Below are positions 34,450 to 42,416 of a DNA stretch of 64,000 nt, in pieces. The first letter of the stretch is position 1, and the number at the start of each line of letters is the position of its first letter. The stretch covers positions 2,185,001 through 2,249,000 of the forward strand of contig NZ_LN831776.1 of NCBI RefSeq assembly GCF_000981585.1. Reading direction: 5' to 3'. A model generated the notes under the pieces. That model ran no database searches. It was not told the DNA's origin and saw only the letters and a list, made by a program, of their open reading frames with translations. The DNA comes from Paenibacillus riograndensis SBR5. Lineage in GTDB: Bacteria; Bacillota; Bacilli; Paenibacillales; Paenibacillaceae. Both the position numbers and the translations under genes were made by a program.

Positions 34450-36297
34450 TTATTTATCTGGATCATACCCGCGCGTTGGCGCCGGTTGAGATAGGGCTGG
34501 CGGCCGGTCCGTCTCTTTGATCAGAATCTTGTAGCTGTATGGAGCAAGATCCAGCACCATCTGTCCGTCCGAAGGAATAAGCTTCTCACCGTTCAGGGCA
34601 TCCTGAAAGCGGTCTTCAAGCGGAAGTCGCAGGGTGGCAGGCTGCTCCGAGGGATTCAGGGAAATGACGAAATGGGCATTCTCATCCACCCGCTCATAGA
34701 CGAAAGCGCGCTGCTGCGGATCAGCCGACAGGATGCGGAAACGGCCGGTCTGCAAAGCCGGAAACGCCTTGCGCAGCCGGATCAGAGACTGGTAGCTTTC
34801 GAAGAGATCGCGGTTCTGGCGTTCCCCCTCCCAGATCATACATTTGCGGCAATCCGGATCACCCTCACCCTCAAGACCGATTTCATCGCCGTAAAAGATG
34901 CAGGGAGTGCCTGTGAAGGTGAACAGGAAGGCGGCGGCCAGCTTCAGCTTTCCCGGGTCCCCGCCCAGCTGTGTGAGAATCCGCGGGGTATCATGGCTGG
35001 CCAGCAGGTTGAACAGCACCTCGTTGGCCTGCTGCGGGTAACGCATCAGAAGATTCCCGAGCTGCCCGCCAAAACGCCCGGCATTTATATCGCCATTGTT
35101 GAGGTATTCAATCAAACGGCTGGTCAACGGGTAATTCATCACGGAATCGAATTGATCCCCGTTCAGCCAACGCATGGAGTCGCTCCAGACCTCACCAATA
35201 ATAAAAGCCTCCGGGTTAATGTCTTTGACAAGCTTACGGAAGTCCCTCCAGAATGTATGGTCAATTTCGTTGGCCACATCCAGTCTCCAGCCGTCAATCC
35301 CCACTTCCTCGAGCCAGTAGCCGGCGGTATCCAGCAGGTACTTCCGGGCCTCCGGGTTCGTTGTATTCAGCTTAGGCATGTCCGCAAAAAAACCAAAGGC
35401 ATCATAATTGGGCTTTCCGTCCGTAACCTTCACCGGGAAATTATGAATATGAAACCAGCCGGCATATTCCGATTGTTCCCCATGCTCAATCACACTTTGG
35501 AATTGGGGGGATTGTGCGCTGATATGGTTAAATACGGCGTCAAGGACCACCCGGATTCCCTTGGCATGGGCGGTTGTCACCAGCTTCTTGAGCAGCTCCA
35601 CATCACCGAAATTCGGATCAACCTTCCGGTAATCGGTTGTGTCATACTTGTGATTGCTTGGCGCTTCAAAGATCGGCGTCAGGTAAATGGCTGTAATCCC
35701 GAGCCGGGCCAAGTAATCAAGATGATCCATAATGCCCTGCAGATCGCCTCCAAAAAAGCTTTCCGCTGTGGGCGTATCTCCCCATGCCGCCACATTCACC
35801 GGGTCCTTTCCCGGATCTCCATTGGCAAAACGGTCCGGCATGATCTGATAGAACACGGCCGATTTGGCCCATTCGGGGGCTTTGAACAGGTCGGCCTCAT
35901 GGATATAAGGCCGTTCATAGTAACCTTCGGGCGGTGCCGGCAGTTCTGTGAAAAACCCGGTTTCCGTCATCCAGAGGGTCTCGTCTCCTGCCTGCATGCG
36001 GAAGGCATAAGAGAAACGCTTGTTTTCCGGCTTCACAGCCGTTTCCCAATAATCAAAGAACTGGTCGGATGCTATTTTTTGCATCCTGTGCTCCTCATGA
36101 TAATGCTCCCAGTCATATTTGTCTCCCGTGAGCGCAAAGACCTGGTCCACATTCGCTTTTCCTGTCCGGACACGCAGATGGAAGGTATCCTTGTCATAGA
36201 GATACGCCCAGTTGCTGTGGGGAACATGATGAAGTGCTTCACGCTGAATTGTTGTACCGTTGCCTGCCGCTTGGAATGCTTGTTCTCTGGTATGCAT
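34450..36297 (-). CDS. GH13 alpha-glucan hydrolase, neopullulanase / cyclomaltodextrinase type
   Basis: The protein is 615 aa from ATG 36297 (GGAGG 7 nt upstream). An N-terminal CBM34-like domain (about 1-125) precedes the catalytic barrel. Conserved regions: DAVFNH at 253-258, GWRLDVANE with nucleophile Asp340, GEVW with acid/base Glu369, and SHDTPR with the third carboxylate. There is no signal peptide, so it degrades maltodextrins, cyclodextrins or pullulan fragments in the cytoplasm. A TATAAT -10 candidate lies on the minus strand at 36334-36329. No transporter is attached. Confidence 0.93.
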   Translation of the reverse strand: MHTREQAFQAAGNGTTIQREALHHVPHSNWAYLYDKDTFHLRVRTGKANVDQVFALTGDKYDWEHYHEEHRMQKIASDQFFDYWETAVKPENKRFSYAFRMQAGDETLWMTETGFFTELPAPPEGYYERPYIHEADLFKAPEWAKSAVFYQIMPDRFANGDPGKDPVNVAAWGDTPTAESFFGGDLQGIMDHLDYLARLGITAIYLTPIFEAPSNHKYDTTDYRKVDPNFGDVELLKKLVTTAHAKGIRVVLDAVFNHISAQSPQFQSVIEHGEQSEYAGWFHIHNFPVKVTDGKPNYDAFGFFADMPKLNTTNPEARKYLLDTAGYWLEEVGIDGWRLDVANEIDHTFWRDFRKLVKDINPEAFIIGEVWSDSMRWLNGDQFDSVMNYPLTSRLIEYLNNGDINAGRFGGQLGNLLMRYPQQANEVLFNLLASHDTPRILTQLGGDPGKLKLAAAFLFTFTGTPCIFYGDEIGLEGEGDPDCRKCMIWEGERQNRDLFESYQSLIRLRKAFPALQTGRFRILSADPQQRAFVYERVDENAHFVISLNPSEQPATLRLPLEDRFQDALNGEKLIPSDGQMVLDLAPYSYKILIKETDRPPALSQPAPTRGYDPDK

Positions 36298-36460
36298 AGA
36301 AGTTCCTCCAAACACTCGAATGATGTATATTATAGCCGTCCCGCTCAAAAGTAAACTCCAGGTTATGACAAAAAGACCCAGTCCAGCGCTGAGCCGTTTG
36401 AAACAGATTGGATTTCATCCGAGCGGCTAATGATCTTGTACCCCGTTATTCCGGGGAGCA

Positions 36461-36506
36461 AACAAAGACAAAGCCCTTTCTGTTCCCGTCTGGAAACGAA
36501 AGGGCT
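36461..36506 (-). terminator. intrinsic terminator after DUF3231 gene
   Basis: On the minus strand a 9-bp stem AGCCCTTTC/GAAAGGGCT (36506-36498 with 36480-36472) is followed by TTGTCTTTG, 10 nt past the gene's stop. Confidence 0.65.
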
Positions 36507-36515
36507 GATCCTGTT

Positions 36516-37037
36516 TTAAGCGTTCACAGTCTCTTGTCTTTTGACTTGGAGCGGCGGAGGAATAAGCCAGCCTTTTTCTTTAAGCATATTCAGAATTTTG
36601 ACTCCAAGGGCTGCATTGGTCATGTGATATTTGCCGAATAAGGCGCCGACATCCTCACGGATGCTTTGTCCCATCGCTTGGCTGCAGGCTACCAGGGAAG
36701 TGGCCACATCGGCGGCAATTTTGGCGGCAATTTCGGGATCTGTAAATCTTGCCCCCACGGGAATGTCTTCAAGCTTGGCCTGGGGTCGGTCGGGCAATGC
36801 CGGAGCAGTGCCAATACCGTTGTCTGTCAATAATTTGTCGCATTCGCTTACTTCCAGTTCAGCCTGATCAATCAATGCGCTCAGGATTTTTTTCAGATCA
36901 TGGTCACCCGCATGGTTCAGAAAGGCACGGTAATAGGAAATAGCCCCCTTTGCGACCATCGAAGCCTGCCAGACATTATAGATTTCTCCATAATGCATCG
37001 GTTCATCTTTTGCATTTCCGCCTAAAATCCCAGACAT
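36516..37037 (-). CDS. DUF3231 family protein, probable spore-associated
   Basis: This 173-aa protein matches the DUF3231 pattern from its start (AKDEPMHYGEIYNVWQASM), with two four-helix, ferritin-like blocks (about 15-80 and 100-160) and conserved Asp/Glu/His positions (MGQSIREDVGALF). Relatives are common in Bacillales and relate distantly to CotF-type coat proteins. It lies beside the spore-surface-like genes at 37152-39712, with which it shares orientation. An exact role cannot be given. Confidence 0.85.
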   Translation of the reverse strand: MSGILGGNAKDEPMHYGEIYNVWQASMVAKGAISYYRAFLNHAGDHDLKKILSALIDQAELEVSECDKLLTDNGIGTAPALPDRPQAKLEDIPVGARFTDPEIAAKIAADVATSLVACSQAMGQSIREDVGALFGKYHMTNAALGVKILNMLKEKGWLIPPPLQVKRQETVNA

Positions 37038-37151
37038 ACATATGCTCCTTTTATCTTTAATTTTAGAAAGCCCGCGCGTTCAAAAGGCCGGCGCAGCCGT
37101 TTCTACTTGCAGCATAGTATGTCCTGGAGCAAACTAATTCATGTGAAGCCT

Positions 37152-38387
37152 TTAGTTTCCGAAAATGATATCCTGCTTGCCAAGCCGTGAATCGTTCCAG
37201 ACGGCGGCCAGCGTATCCGGGAATTTGGTGGCCGCAGTGATATAATCGCCAATCAGCGGAACAGGCGTAGGAGAATTGCCGTTGGGATTGGTGGAAACGT
37301 CGGATATCCGCCGGTTGGCGAAGGAGACGCCGGCATTGAAGGACTCGGCCACAAAAACATCCAGAAGAAACCCGTTCACCCGGTTGGTGTAATAAATCAC
37401 CCGTACAGTTCCGTTGGAGGGGGAGACGGTAATGGAAGGGGAGAAGTTCTGTGAGCCTGCCGGTGCTCCTGTAATCGTAACAGGCGTGGACCACAGCAAC
37501 CCGTCCGGGGAACGGGAAAAAAAGACATCTGCGTACCCCAGGCGGAAATCATTCCAGACCGCATACACAAATCCCCCGAACTGCCCGGCGGAAATGTCGG
37601 TTCCCAGGCTGAGGTTCGTCTGCACCCGGAACGCATAATTGGGCACAGGCAGGGGACTCGGCACGGGAACCGTGCTGGCGATGAACGTAGCTCCCCGGGT
37701 TACCGGAGGGTTGAAGGAAACACCTCCATCCAGCGATACCCTGACATATGCGTTGGTCGGGAGGTCAGAGCGGGTCTGAATAAAACCGACATACAGCTCT
37801 CCGGCCAGTCCGACAGCAAGGGCAGCGCGGTCAAGCTCGCCTCTGGGATCGGAGATGCGCAGCGGCCGTTCCCAGGTTATTCCTTCATCCAGAGAACGCT
37901 GGAAGAAGATAGCCGAGTTCTGGGAAAGATCATAAATGGGCGTATAGCCTACATATGCATTTCCCCGGTACGGACTGGAGGGAGAACGGTCAACAGCGAT
38001 AAAAGGCTCATCATTGTGGACATATAATCCAAACCCCCGCTGTACAATGACCGGGGGATTGAACGTGACTCCGTTATCAAAAGAAGTGTAGGTAGCAATC
38101 GTACCATCCATAAATTCATTGAAGTAATGAACTGCCACGATGAACGTGTCGGGAAATGTATAGTCGATCGTCGGGGCTTCTGCACTCATGTACCCTGGTG
38201 CTTGCGGCAATACGGTAGTTGACCAGGTCGCTCCCCCGTCGATGGAGCGGTAAAAGCCTGTTAATGCGGTTCCTGTACTGTCTTCAACGGCCACGACACA
38301 CATAATATTGGGGTTCAGCGTACTTACCGCAATCGAGGGCTCGATATGATTCCCCGGCAGTGCGGCAGTAATGTTCACGTTAGCCAA
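37152..38387 (-). CDS. sialidase-like beta-propeller protein with Asp-box repeats
   Basis: The protein is 411 aa from TTG 38387, with GAGGGG 7 nt upstream. At least five Asp-box/BNR elements (SIDGGATW, SFDNGVTF, SLDEGITW, SLDGGVSF, SPDGLLWS) indicate a six-bladed propeller. There is no signal peptide. Catalytic Arg and Tyr residues of true sialidases cannot be assigned with confidence, so glycan binding or a structural role is equally possible. It follows the small and ExsC-like genes in the same direction, 15 nt after the stop of the 123-aa gene, suggesting one spore-surface operon. Confidence 0.75.
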   Translation of the reverse strand: MANVNITAALPGNHIEPSIAVSTLNPNIMCVVAVEDSTGTALTGFYRSIDGGATWSTTVLPQAPGYMSAEAPTIDYTFPDTFIVAVHYFNEFMDGTIATYTSFDNGVTFNPPVIVQRGFGLYVHNDEPFIAVDRSPSSPYRGNAYVGYTPIYDLSQNSAIFFQRSLDEGITWERPLRISDPRGELDRAALAVGLAGELYVGFIQTRSDLPTNAYVRVSLDGGVSFNPPVTRGATFIASTVPVPSPLPVPNYAFRVQTNLSLGTDISAGQFGGFVYAVWNDFRLGYADVFFSRSPDGLLWSTPVTITGAPAGSQNFSPSITVSPSNGTVRVIYYTNRVNGFLLDVFVAESFNAGVSFANRRISDVSTNPNGNSPTPVPLIGDYITAATKFPDTLAAVWNDSRLGKQDIIFGN

Positions 38388-38402
38388 TGGATCCCCTCAT
38401 TT

Positions 38403-38774
38403 CTAGGTAGAAATAATTGATAACCGGTCAATATATGTAAGCTCTGGCTGCAGAATCCGGTCCAGAATGTTCCCGCCCGCATCCAGCGCAAAGATGTTGA
38501 TAATGGTGTCTACTGCACTGTAGAAATTGATCTGGACCTCATAATAATCGGCAAGCGTAACGGAATAGGTCTGGGCAAGAAGCTGCTGGGGATTAAGCTG
38601 GAAAAGGGTTTCTCCGACGGCAACACGTGTGAAGCTTGCTCCCCGGAAATGAAAAATCTGCAGGGAGAGATTAATGGGGGAAATGATGGAATCGTTCAAG
38701 CAGGAGATTTGGATCCTGTCCAAATGGGTGGAGCCTGTCGGGGGATTGTATACCGCTCCCGTTGTAAAAGGCAT
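38403..38774 (-). CDS. small beta-rich protein of the spore-surface group, unrecognised
   Basis: A 123-aa protein starts at ATG 38774, 8 nt after GGAAGGAG. It has no signal peptide or membrane segment, and its sequence (IFHFRGASFTRVAVGETLFQ; NIFALDAGGNILDRI) suggests a beta-sandwich. I do not recognise the family. The downstream propeller gene is 15 nt away, and its position points to a role on the spore surface. Confidence 0.7.
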   Translation of the reverse strand: MPFTTGAVYNPPTGSTHLDRIQISCLNDSIISPINLSLQIFHFRGASFTRVAVGETLFQLNPQQLLAQTYSVTLADYYEVQINFYSAVDTIINIFALDAGGNILDRILQPELTYIDRLSIIST

Positions 38775-38870
38775 GGCATGAACTCCTTCCGGCCTTGGTT
38801 GAAAGGCGTTTAGTAAAACGTATGTGGAGCGGTTTTGTCCTATACCGGGATTCCAGAATATGTATAATCA

Positions 38871-38894
38871 CAGAGGGAGGACGTACTCCCTCTG
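38871..38894 (-). terminator. stem-loop between ExsC-like and small-protein genes
   Basis: A perfect 9-bp stem CAGAGGGAG/CTCCCTCTG with a 6-nt loop lies 7 nt past the stop of the leftward gene at 38901. On the minus strand it is followed by TGATTA, a weak T-tract, so it may be a partial terminator. Confidence 0.4.
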
Positions 38895-38900
38895 CGGGGC

Positions 38901-39302
38901 TTAAAGAATGGACAGGCCCTGAAATACAATGGGTCCGATTATGTTGGGAAGATTTCCGCCCGATACAGAAAAGGCAGTTATTGCATAAGCGTAGTAGCCG
39001 GAAGTAAGTCCTGAATCTACATAAGATAACTTGACCGCATCAAACGCATTGGCAGCGGTACTGCTGGACCGGAAGGTGCTGATCTGCACCGCATTGCGCA
39101 CGATCGTAAAGACCACATCGGGAGGGTTGCTGCCGGTATTCTGCAGGCCGATGGTTGCTTCCAGCAGGACAGATCCGCCAGTGGAGACGTTTAATCCGAA
39201 TTGCCCCAGAATCAGGCTGCTTGGAAATGCTATAACGGATAATGAGGTGGACTGGGAGAGGCTGGACGGGATGCTTTTACCAATATCAATAATCTGCGGC
39301 AT
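38901..39302 (-). CDS. ExsC-like exosporium protein, paralogue 2
   Basis: The protein is 133 aa from ATG 39302; an in-frame GTG at 39311 overlaps the upstream stop codon (GTGA) and could allow coupled translation. The sequence follows the same plan as the neighbour at 39308: start PQIIDIGKSI, middle LGQFGLNVSTGGSVLLEATI, then PDVVFTIVRNAVQISTF, and the ending GPIVFQGLSI. This plan resembles exosporium protein C of the Bacillus cereus group. A structural role in the outer spore layer is inferred. Confidence 0.75.
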   Translation of the reverse strand: MPQIIDIGKSIPSSLSQSTSLSVIAFPSSLILGQFGLNVSTGGSVLLEATIGLQNTGSNPPDVVFTIVRNAVQISTFRSSSTAANAFDAVKLSYVDSGLTSGYYAYAITAFSVSGGNLPNIIGPIVFQGLSIL

Positions 39303-39307
39303 GGCGG

Positions 39308-39712
39308 TCACACCAGGGACAGGCCCGAGAACAACACGGGACCTACCAGATTTGCACTGTTCAGGACAGCGGAATTAACCTGAGATACGGTAAGGGTATA
39401 GGCAAAATACCCCGCAGTAAAATTGCTGTCCACAAAAGAAAAGCTGATCGGATCAAATTGGTTGATGCTTAGCGCACTGGCCGTAATTGAAAAAATTGTC
39501 GTGCTTCCCCGTAAAATGGTGAACAGCAGATCCGGACTGCCCAGGGTGGTCTGGGTGCCGACCGAAGCATCAAGCCATACATTTCCGCCTGTCCCGGTTG
39601 TCAGACCGAATTGGGCGAGCGTATTGCTCGAAGGCGAAGCAACAACGGGAATCGAGATGGATTGGCTGAAGCTGGCGGTAATGCTTTTATTGAAATCGAG
39701 AATCTGGGCCAC
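39308..39712 (-). CDS. ExsC-like exosporium protein, paralogue 1
   Basis: The protein is 134 aa from GTG 39712 with GGAG 9 nt upstream; the longer frame begins with a stretch unlike the family. It contains SPSSNTLAQFGLTTGTGGNV, PDLLFTILRGSTTIFSI, a Tyr-rich AGYFAYTLTVSQV and the ending GPVLFSGLSL, matching the layout of exosporium protein C. A CATAATGTA box upstream fits sigma-K control. It is the first gene of the leftward spore-surface group. Confidence 0.78.
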   Translation of the reverse strand: MAQILDFNKSITASFSQSISIPVVASPSSNTLAQFGLTTGTGGNVWLDASVGTQTTLGSPDLLFTILRGSTTIFSITASALSINQFDPISFSFVDSNFTAGYFAYTLTVSQVNSAVLNSANLVGPVLFSGLSLV

Positions 39713-39746
39713 GGTACTCAGCTCCTTATTACAATATTGGTCCTGA

Positions 39747-39755
39747 TACATTATG
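39747..39755 (-). promoter_or_regulatory. sigma-K-like -10 element
   Basis: On the minus strand CATAATGTA matches the sigma-K -10 consensus CATANNNTA, 35 nt before the GTG start of the ExsC-like gene. A matching AC -35 at the usual distance is not evident, so this is tentative. Confidence 0.35.
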
Positions 39756-39857
39756 TATTTTGGCATGTAAAGGATTGGACGTAGCAGGAAACATGAATCC
39801 TTAGGTGTGACCCGTTAACAGGCTCTGTTTGACAAAAGGCAGGGATTCAGGTATTTT

Positions 39858-39883
39858 GGTACTATAAAAACCATTATAGTACC
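39858..39883. promoter_or_regulatory. perfect 26-bp operator-like dyad upstream of acetyltransferase
   Basis: GGTACTATAA and TTATAGTACC are exact inverted repeats separated by 6 bp. The dyad ends 26 nt before the ATG at 39910, where a repressor could block transcription. No T-tract follows, so it is not a terminator. The cognate protein is unknown. Confidence 0.6.
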
Positions 39884-39909
39884 ATTGTAATATCGGAAGG
39901 AGCTTTTAG

Positions 39910-40530
39910 ATGGATCATATTTCAATCACACATGGCAGCCCCAAATCGGCGTCCGGAGGCAGACTCCTGGGAATGGCACTGGATTATATGGCTTACCCGG
40001 TGATCGGAACGGCAGATAAAGCATTAATTGAGAACACCCTGCAAAAGTTATGGATTCTCGGAAAAAACCGTTTCAGCCATCAATATGCTTTTGAAGCAAG
40101 GCTGGACAACAGGACGATAGGCATCGTTTCCTGCTACCCGGTATCTGTGATGGATAAGCTGGCTTGGCCCACCGCCCGTGAGCTGATCAAACTGCGGAAA
40201 TGGAAGCTCATCAAGCATTCGCTGCTGCATTTGCAGGAGCTGTGGTCTATGGTAAGCTTGAATGAGGGAAGAGCGGATGAATACCATATCGGAGCGCTGG
40301 CAGCATTGCCGGAAAGCCGGGGGTACGGGGTAGGTTCCAGACTAATCCATTATGCAGAGGACAAAGCCAGGTTAAGCAACTACGGCAAATGCTCCCTGAC
40401 CGTCCGGCAAGAGAACTTCCGGGCCATCAAGCTGTATGAACGGCTGGGATACAAGATTACGGATTCCATAGAGAAGAAACCGTATTATCTGTACCGTATG
40501 GTAAAACCCCTTCCGCGTATCCTTACCTGA
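39910..40530 (+). CDS. GNAT family N-acetyltransferase
   Basis: This 206-aa protein starts at an ATG preceded by GGAAGGAG. The C-terminal half carries the acetyl-CoA loop RGYGVGSRL near 140 and the NFRAIKLYERLGYKI ending typical of GNAT enzymes. The N-terminal 90 residues are an extra region found in some RimI-like proteins of Bacillales. The substrate is unknown. The perfect dyad at 39858 suggests regulated expression. Confidence 0.88.
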   Translation: MDHISITHGSPKSASGGRLLGMALDYMAYPVIGTADKALIENTLQKLWILGKNRFSHQYAFEARLDNRTIGIVSCYPVSVMDKLAWPTARELIKLRKWKLIKHSLLHLQELWSMVSLNEGRADEYHIGALAALPESRGYGVGSRLIHYAEDKARLSNYGKCSLTVRQENFRAIKLYERLGYKITDSIEKKPYYLYRMVKPLPRILT

Positions 40531-40553
40531 GGGTTCAGGTGCAGACGGTAAGA

Positions 40554-40765
40554 TATAAGTTGAACTTGAAAAATTCATAAAAAGGGTAGAAGTGCGGAGG
40601 GGAAGTTTGGAACTGGAAGAGCGGTAGCGTCCGCCTTTGTCACCGGATTTCAACCGCTAAAGGCGGTTCCAATCAAGAAATCTGGGGACAACAGCGGCTG
40701 GAAGTCCAAACATTCCCCGTAGTCGACCATACCCGACAATGTAAAACTAAAGTTCAACTTGTATA
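40554..40765. repeat. 212-bp imperfect inverted-repeat element (MITE-like) or paired operator
   Basis: The ends are inverted copies: TATAAGTTGAACTT at 40554-40567 and AAGTTCAACTTGTATA at 40750-40765. Inside, GGGGAAGTTTGGA near 40600 pairs imperfectly with TCCAAACATTCCCC near 40705, and CCGCCTTT (40631) pairs with AAAGGCGG (40659). The whole could fold into one long hairpin. It has no coding frame. Each end is itself the palindrome AAGTT-G/C-AACTT, so these could be TetR operators instead. Confidence 0.55.
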
Positions 40766-40789
40766 AATGAAGGGTGGACTGGCAAGGAC

Positions 40790-41356
40790 ATGGACAACCA
40801 GGTCTATTTGAAAATTTTAAAATGCTTTGGAGCCAAAGGCACGCGGTTTACTACAGAGGATCTGGCGCGAGAGCTGGGCACGAGTAAACGCACAGTGTAT
40901 ACCTACTTTTCAAGCAAGGATGAAATGATAGAGAAAACGATTGACTTCGTCTTTTCGCAGATTATCCAATCCGATACGGACATCCTGGAAGATGAGGGAC
41001 TTCCGATTCAGGAGAAGATCCGGCTGTATTTTCAGAATATTCCCGACGCCTATTCGATTGGCACGATTATCCGGCACATGGATGACTTTCAGCGGTATTA
41101 TCCCCGGCTCTACGAGAAGGCGAATCATCACCTGGATAGGATTTGGGACGGCGTCATTGAACTGGTGGAGGAAGGAATGAACCGCGGCGAGCTGCATAAG
41201 GTGGACACCGTCATTCTCAAGCTTATGCTGAATGAGACTCTGAAAAAGCTGCTGGACTATGAGTTTATTGCGGGCCATCAGGTCAGCTTCGAATCCGGCA
41301 TCAAGGCTATGAGTGATATTGTTTTATACGGCCTGATCAAAGCCGAGCCATTGTAA
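40790..41356 (+). CDS. TetR/AcrR family regulator
   Basis: This 188-aa protein has the TetR helix-turn-helix at about 18-45 (RFTTEDLARELGTSKRTVYT, then YFSSKDEM). The C-terminal domain is helical. The promoter (TATAAA near 40762) overlaps the AAGTTCAACTT palindrome, which suggests autoregulation. No obvious target gene is beside it: upstream is an acetyltransferase and downstream, 226 nt away, a phosphoesterase. That gap contains only a short frame (MEQIEQFLQEMERTPGT at 41401) that I do not call. Confidence 0.9.
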   Translation: MDNQVYLKILKCFGAKGTRFTTEDLARELGTSKRTVYTYFSSKDEMIEKTIDFVFSQIIQSDTDILEDEGLPIQEKIRLYFQNIPDAYSIGTIIRHMDDFQRYYPRLYEKANHHLDRIWDGVIELVEEGMNRGELHKVDTVILKLMLNETLKKLLDYEFIAGHQVSFESGIKAMSDIVLYGLIKAEPL

Positions 41357-41582
41357 TCATAGAATGACTACCCCCAAGACAAATTACGGTTAACGGGTAT
41401 ATGGAGCAAATTGAACAGTTTCTGCAGGAAATGGAACGGACTCCCGGAACATAGGAATACAGCTTGGCTGCTGGCTGTTATTTTCTCCGGCCCCGCCTCT
41501 TTTTGTCCAAGATATGTAACTTGGTATTGAATATACATACTATTACATATTATTAACCGATAAGAGAGAGGCGGGAAAAGCG

Positions 41583-42416
41583 ATGAAAAAGCAGGCTTCA
41601 CCTGTCAAAAAAAGAACACTGTCCTCCAGAACTGTACGTACACGGACAGCCGGCCCATCGGCCAAAGCCCAGATTATCCGTTTTGCGGTGATCGGGGACA
41701 GCCATGTGGGATATGGGAACAGCTCCAGCATCTTCAAGAATCTTCTGCCTAAAGCGGTCGCTGGCGTCAAGCCGAGGTTCGTGATATTCGGAGGCGACAA
41801 CGCGCAGGCAGGTGCGGATCATGGGAATCATGCGGATGCTTTTTACAAAGACTTCAAGGATACCGTGACCAGCACACTTGGCAATATTCCTTACAAAGCT
41901 TCGATAGGCAATTGGGAGGCAAGTACGGTGAATCTGTTCACCAAATATCTGGGGGCCGTCTCAGGGAAAATGAATTTTCCGGGGACACAGGGCAAGGTGA
42001 AGTATGTGTGGCTGGATTGTGCGCTTGGACGGTTCACTCCAGCCAGTATAAATCTGCTTACGAATTTGGATGACCAGCATTTTTATATTATTGATTTTCA
42101 TTGGCCCTTGAAGGTAAGCGGGATTACGGTTGAGTCCAGCCATGTGTTAAGCGGGGCCGAGACGGGCAGATTTTTTGCTTCGATTCCTGCCAAGGCCAGA
42201 GACAAGGTGCTGGCGATTTTTACCCACCATGGACATTTATTTTACCGCAAGCTTAACAATATCTACCCCGGCTTTACCCAAACTAAGTTTTTCGTCTGCG
42301 GATGCTCCGGGGATTATAAATGCAAGCCGAACGGGGACCGGGGTTACTATGATGCAGCTTTGACGATTAACGGGAATCAAGCCAGTATTGAAGCGTTTCG
42401 GATTAAGGTTGTGTAG
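41583..42416 (+). CDS. calcineurin-like metallophosphoesterase with altered GNHE motif
   Basis: This 277-aa protein has a basic, unstructured N terminus (about 1-28) and then the phosphoesterase motifs GDSH (38-41), GGDN (70-73), GNWE (109-112) and FTHHGH (near 220). In the usual GNHE motif the His acts as catalytic acid; here it is Trp, so activity may be altered. There is no signal peptide. The tail holds a CGCSGDYKC segment. The 3' end overlaps the convergent LysR gene by 14 bp. Confidence 0.83.
   Translation: MKKQASPVKKRTLSSRTVRTRTAGPSAKAQIIRFAVIGDSHVGYGNSSSIFKNLLPKAVAGVKPRFVIFGGDNAQAGADHGNHADAFYKDFKDTVTSTLGNIPYKASIGNWEASTVNLFTKYLGAVSGKMNFPGTQGKVKYVWLDCALGRFTPASINLLTNLDDQHFYIIDFHWPLKVSGITVESSHVLSGAETGRFFASIPAKARDKVLAIFTHHGHLFYRKLNNIYPGFTQTKFFVCGCSGDYKCKPNGDRGYYDAALTINGNQASIEAFRIKVV

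Noticed and set aside
34672-36354. A 560-aa open frame on the plus strand
   Set aside because: It is antisense to the GH13 gene, which has all catalytic motifs; the frame has no recognisable domain.
41401-41454. A 17-codon frame (MEQIEQFLQEMERTPGT)
   Set aside because: It is too short and has no clear ribosome-binding site to support a gene call, although the sequence looks helical.
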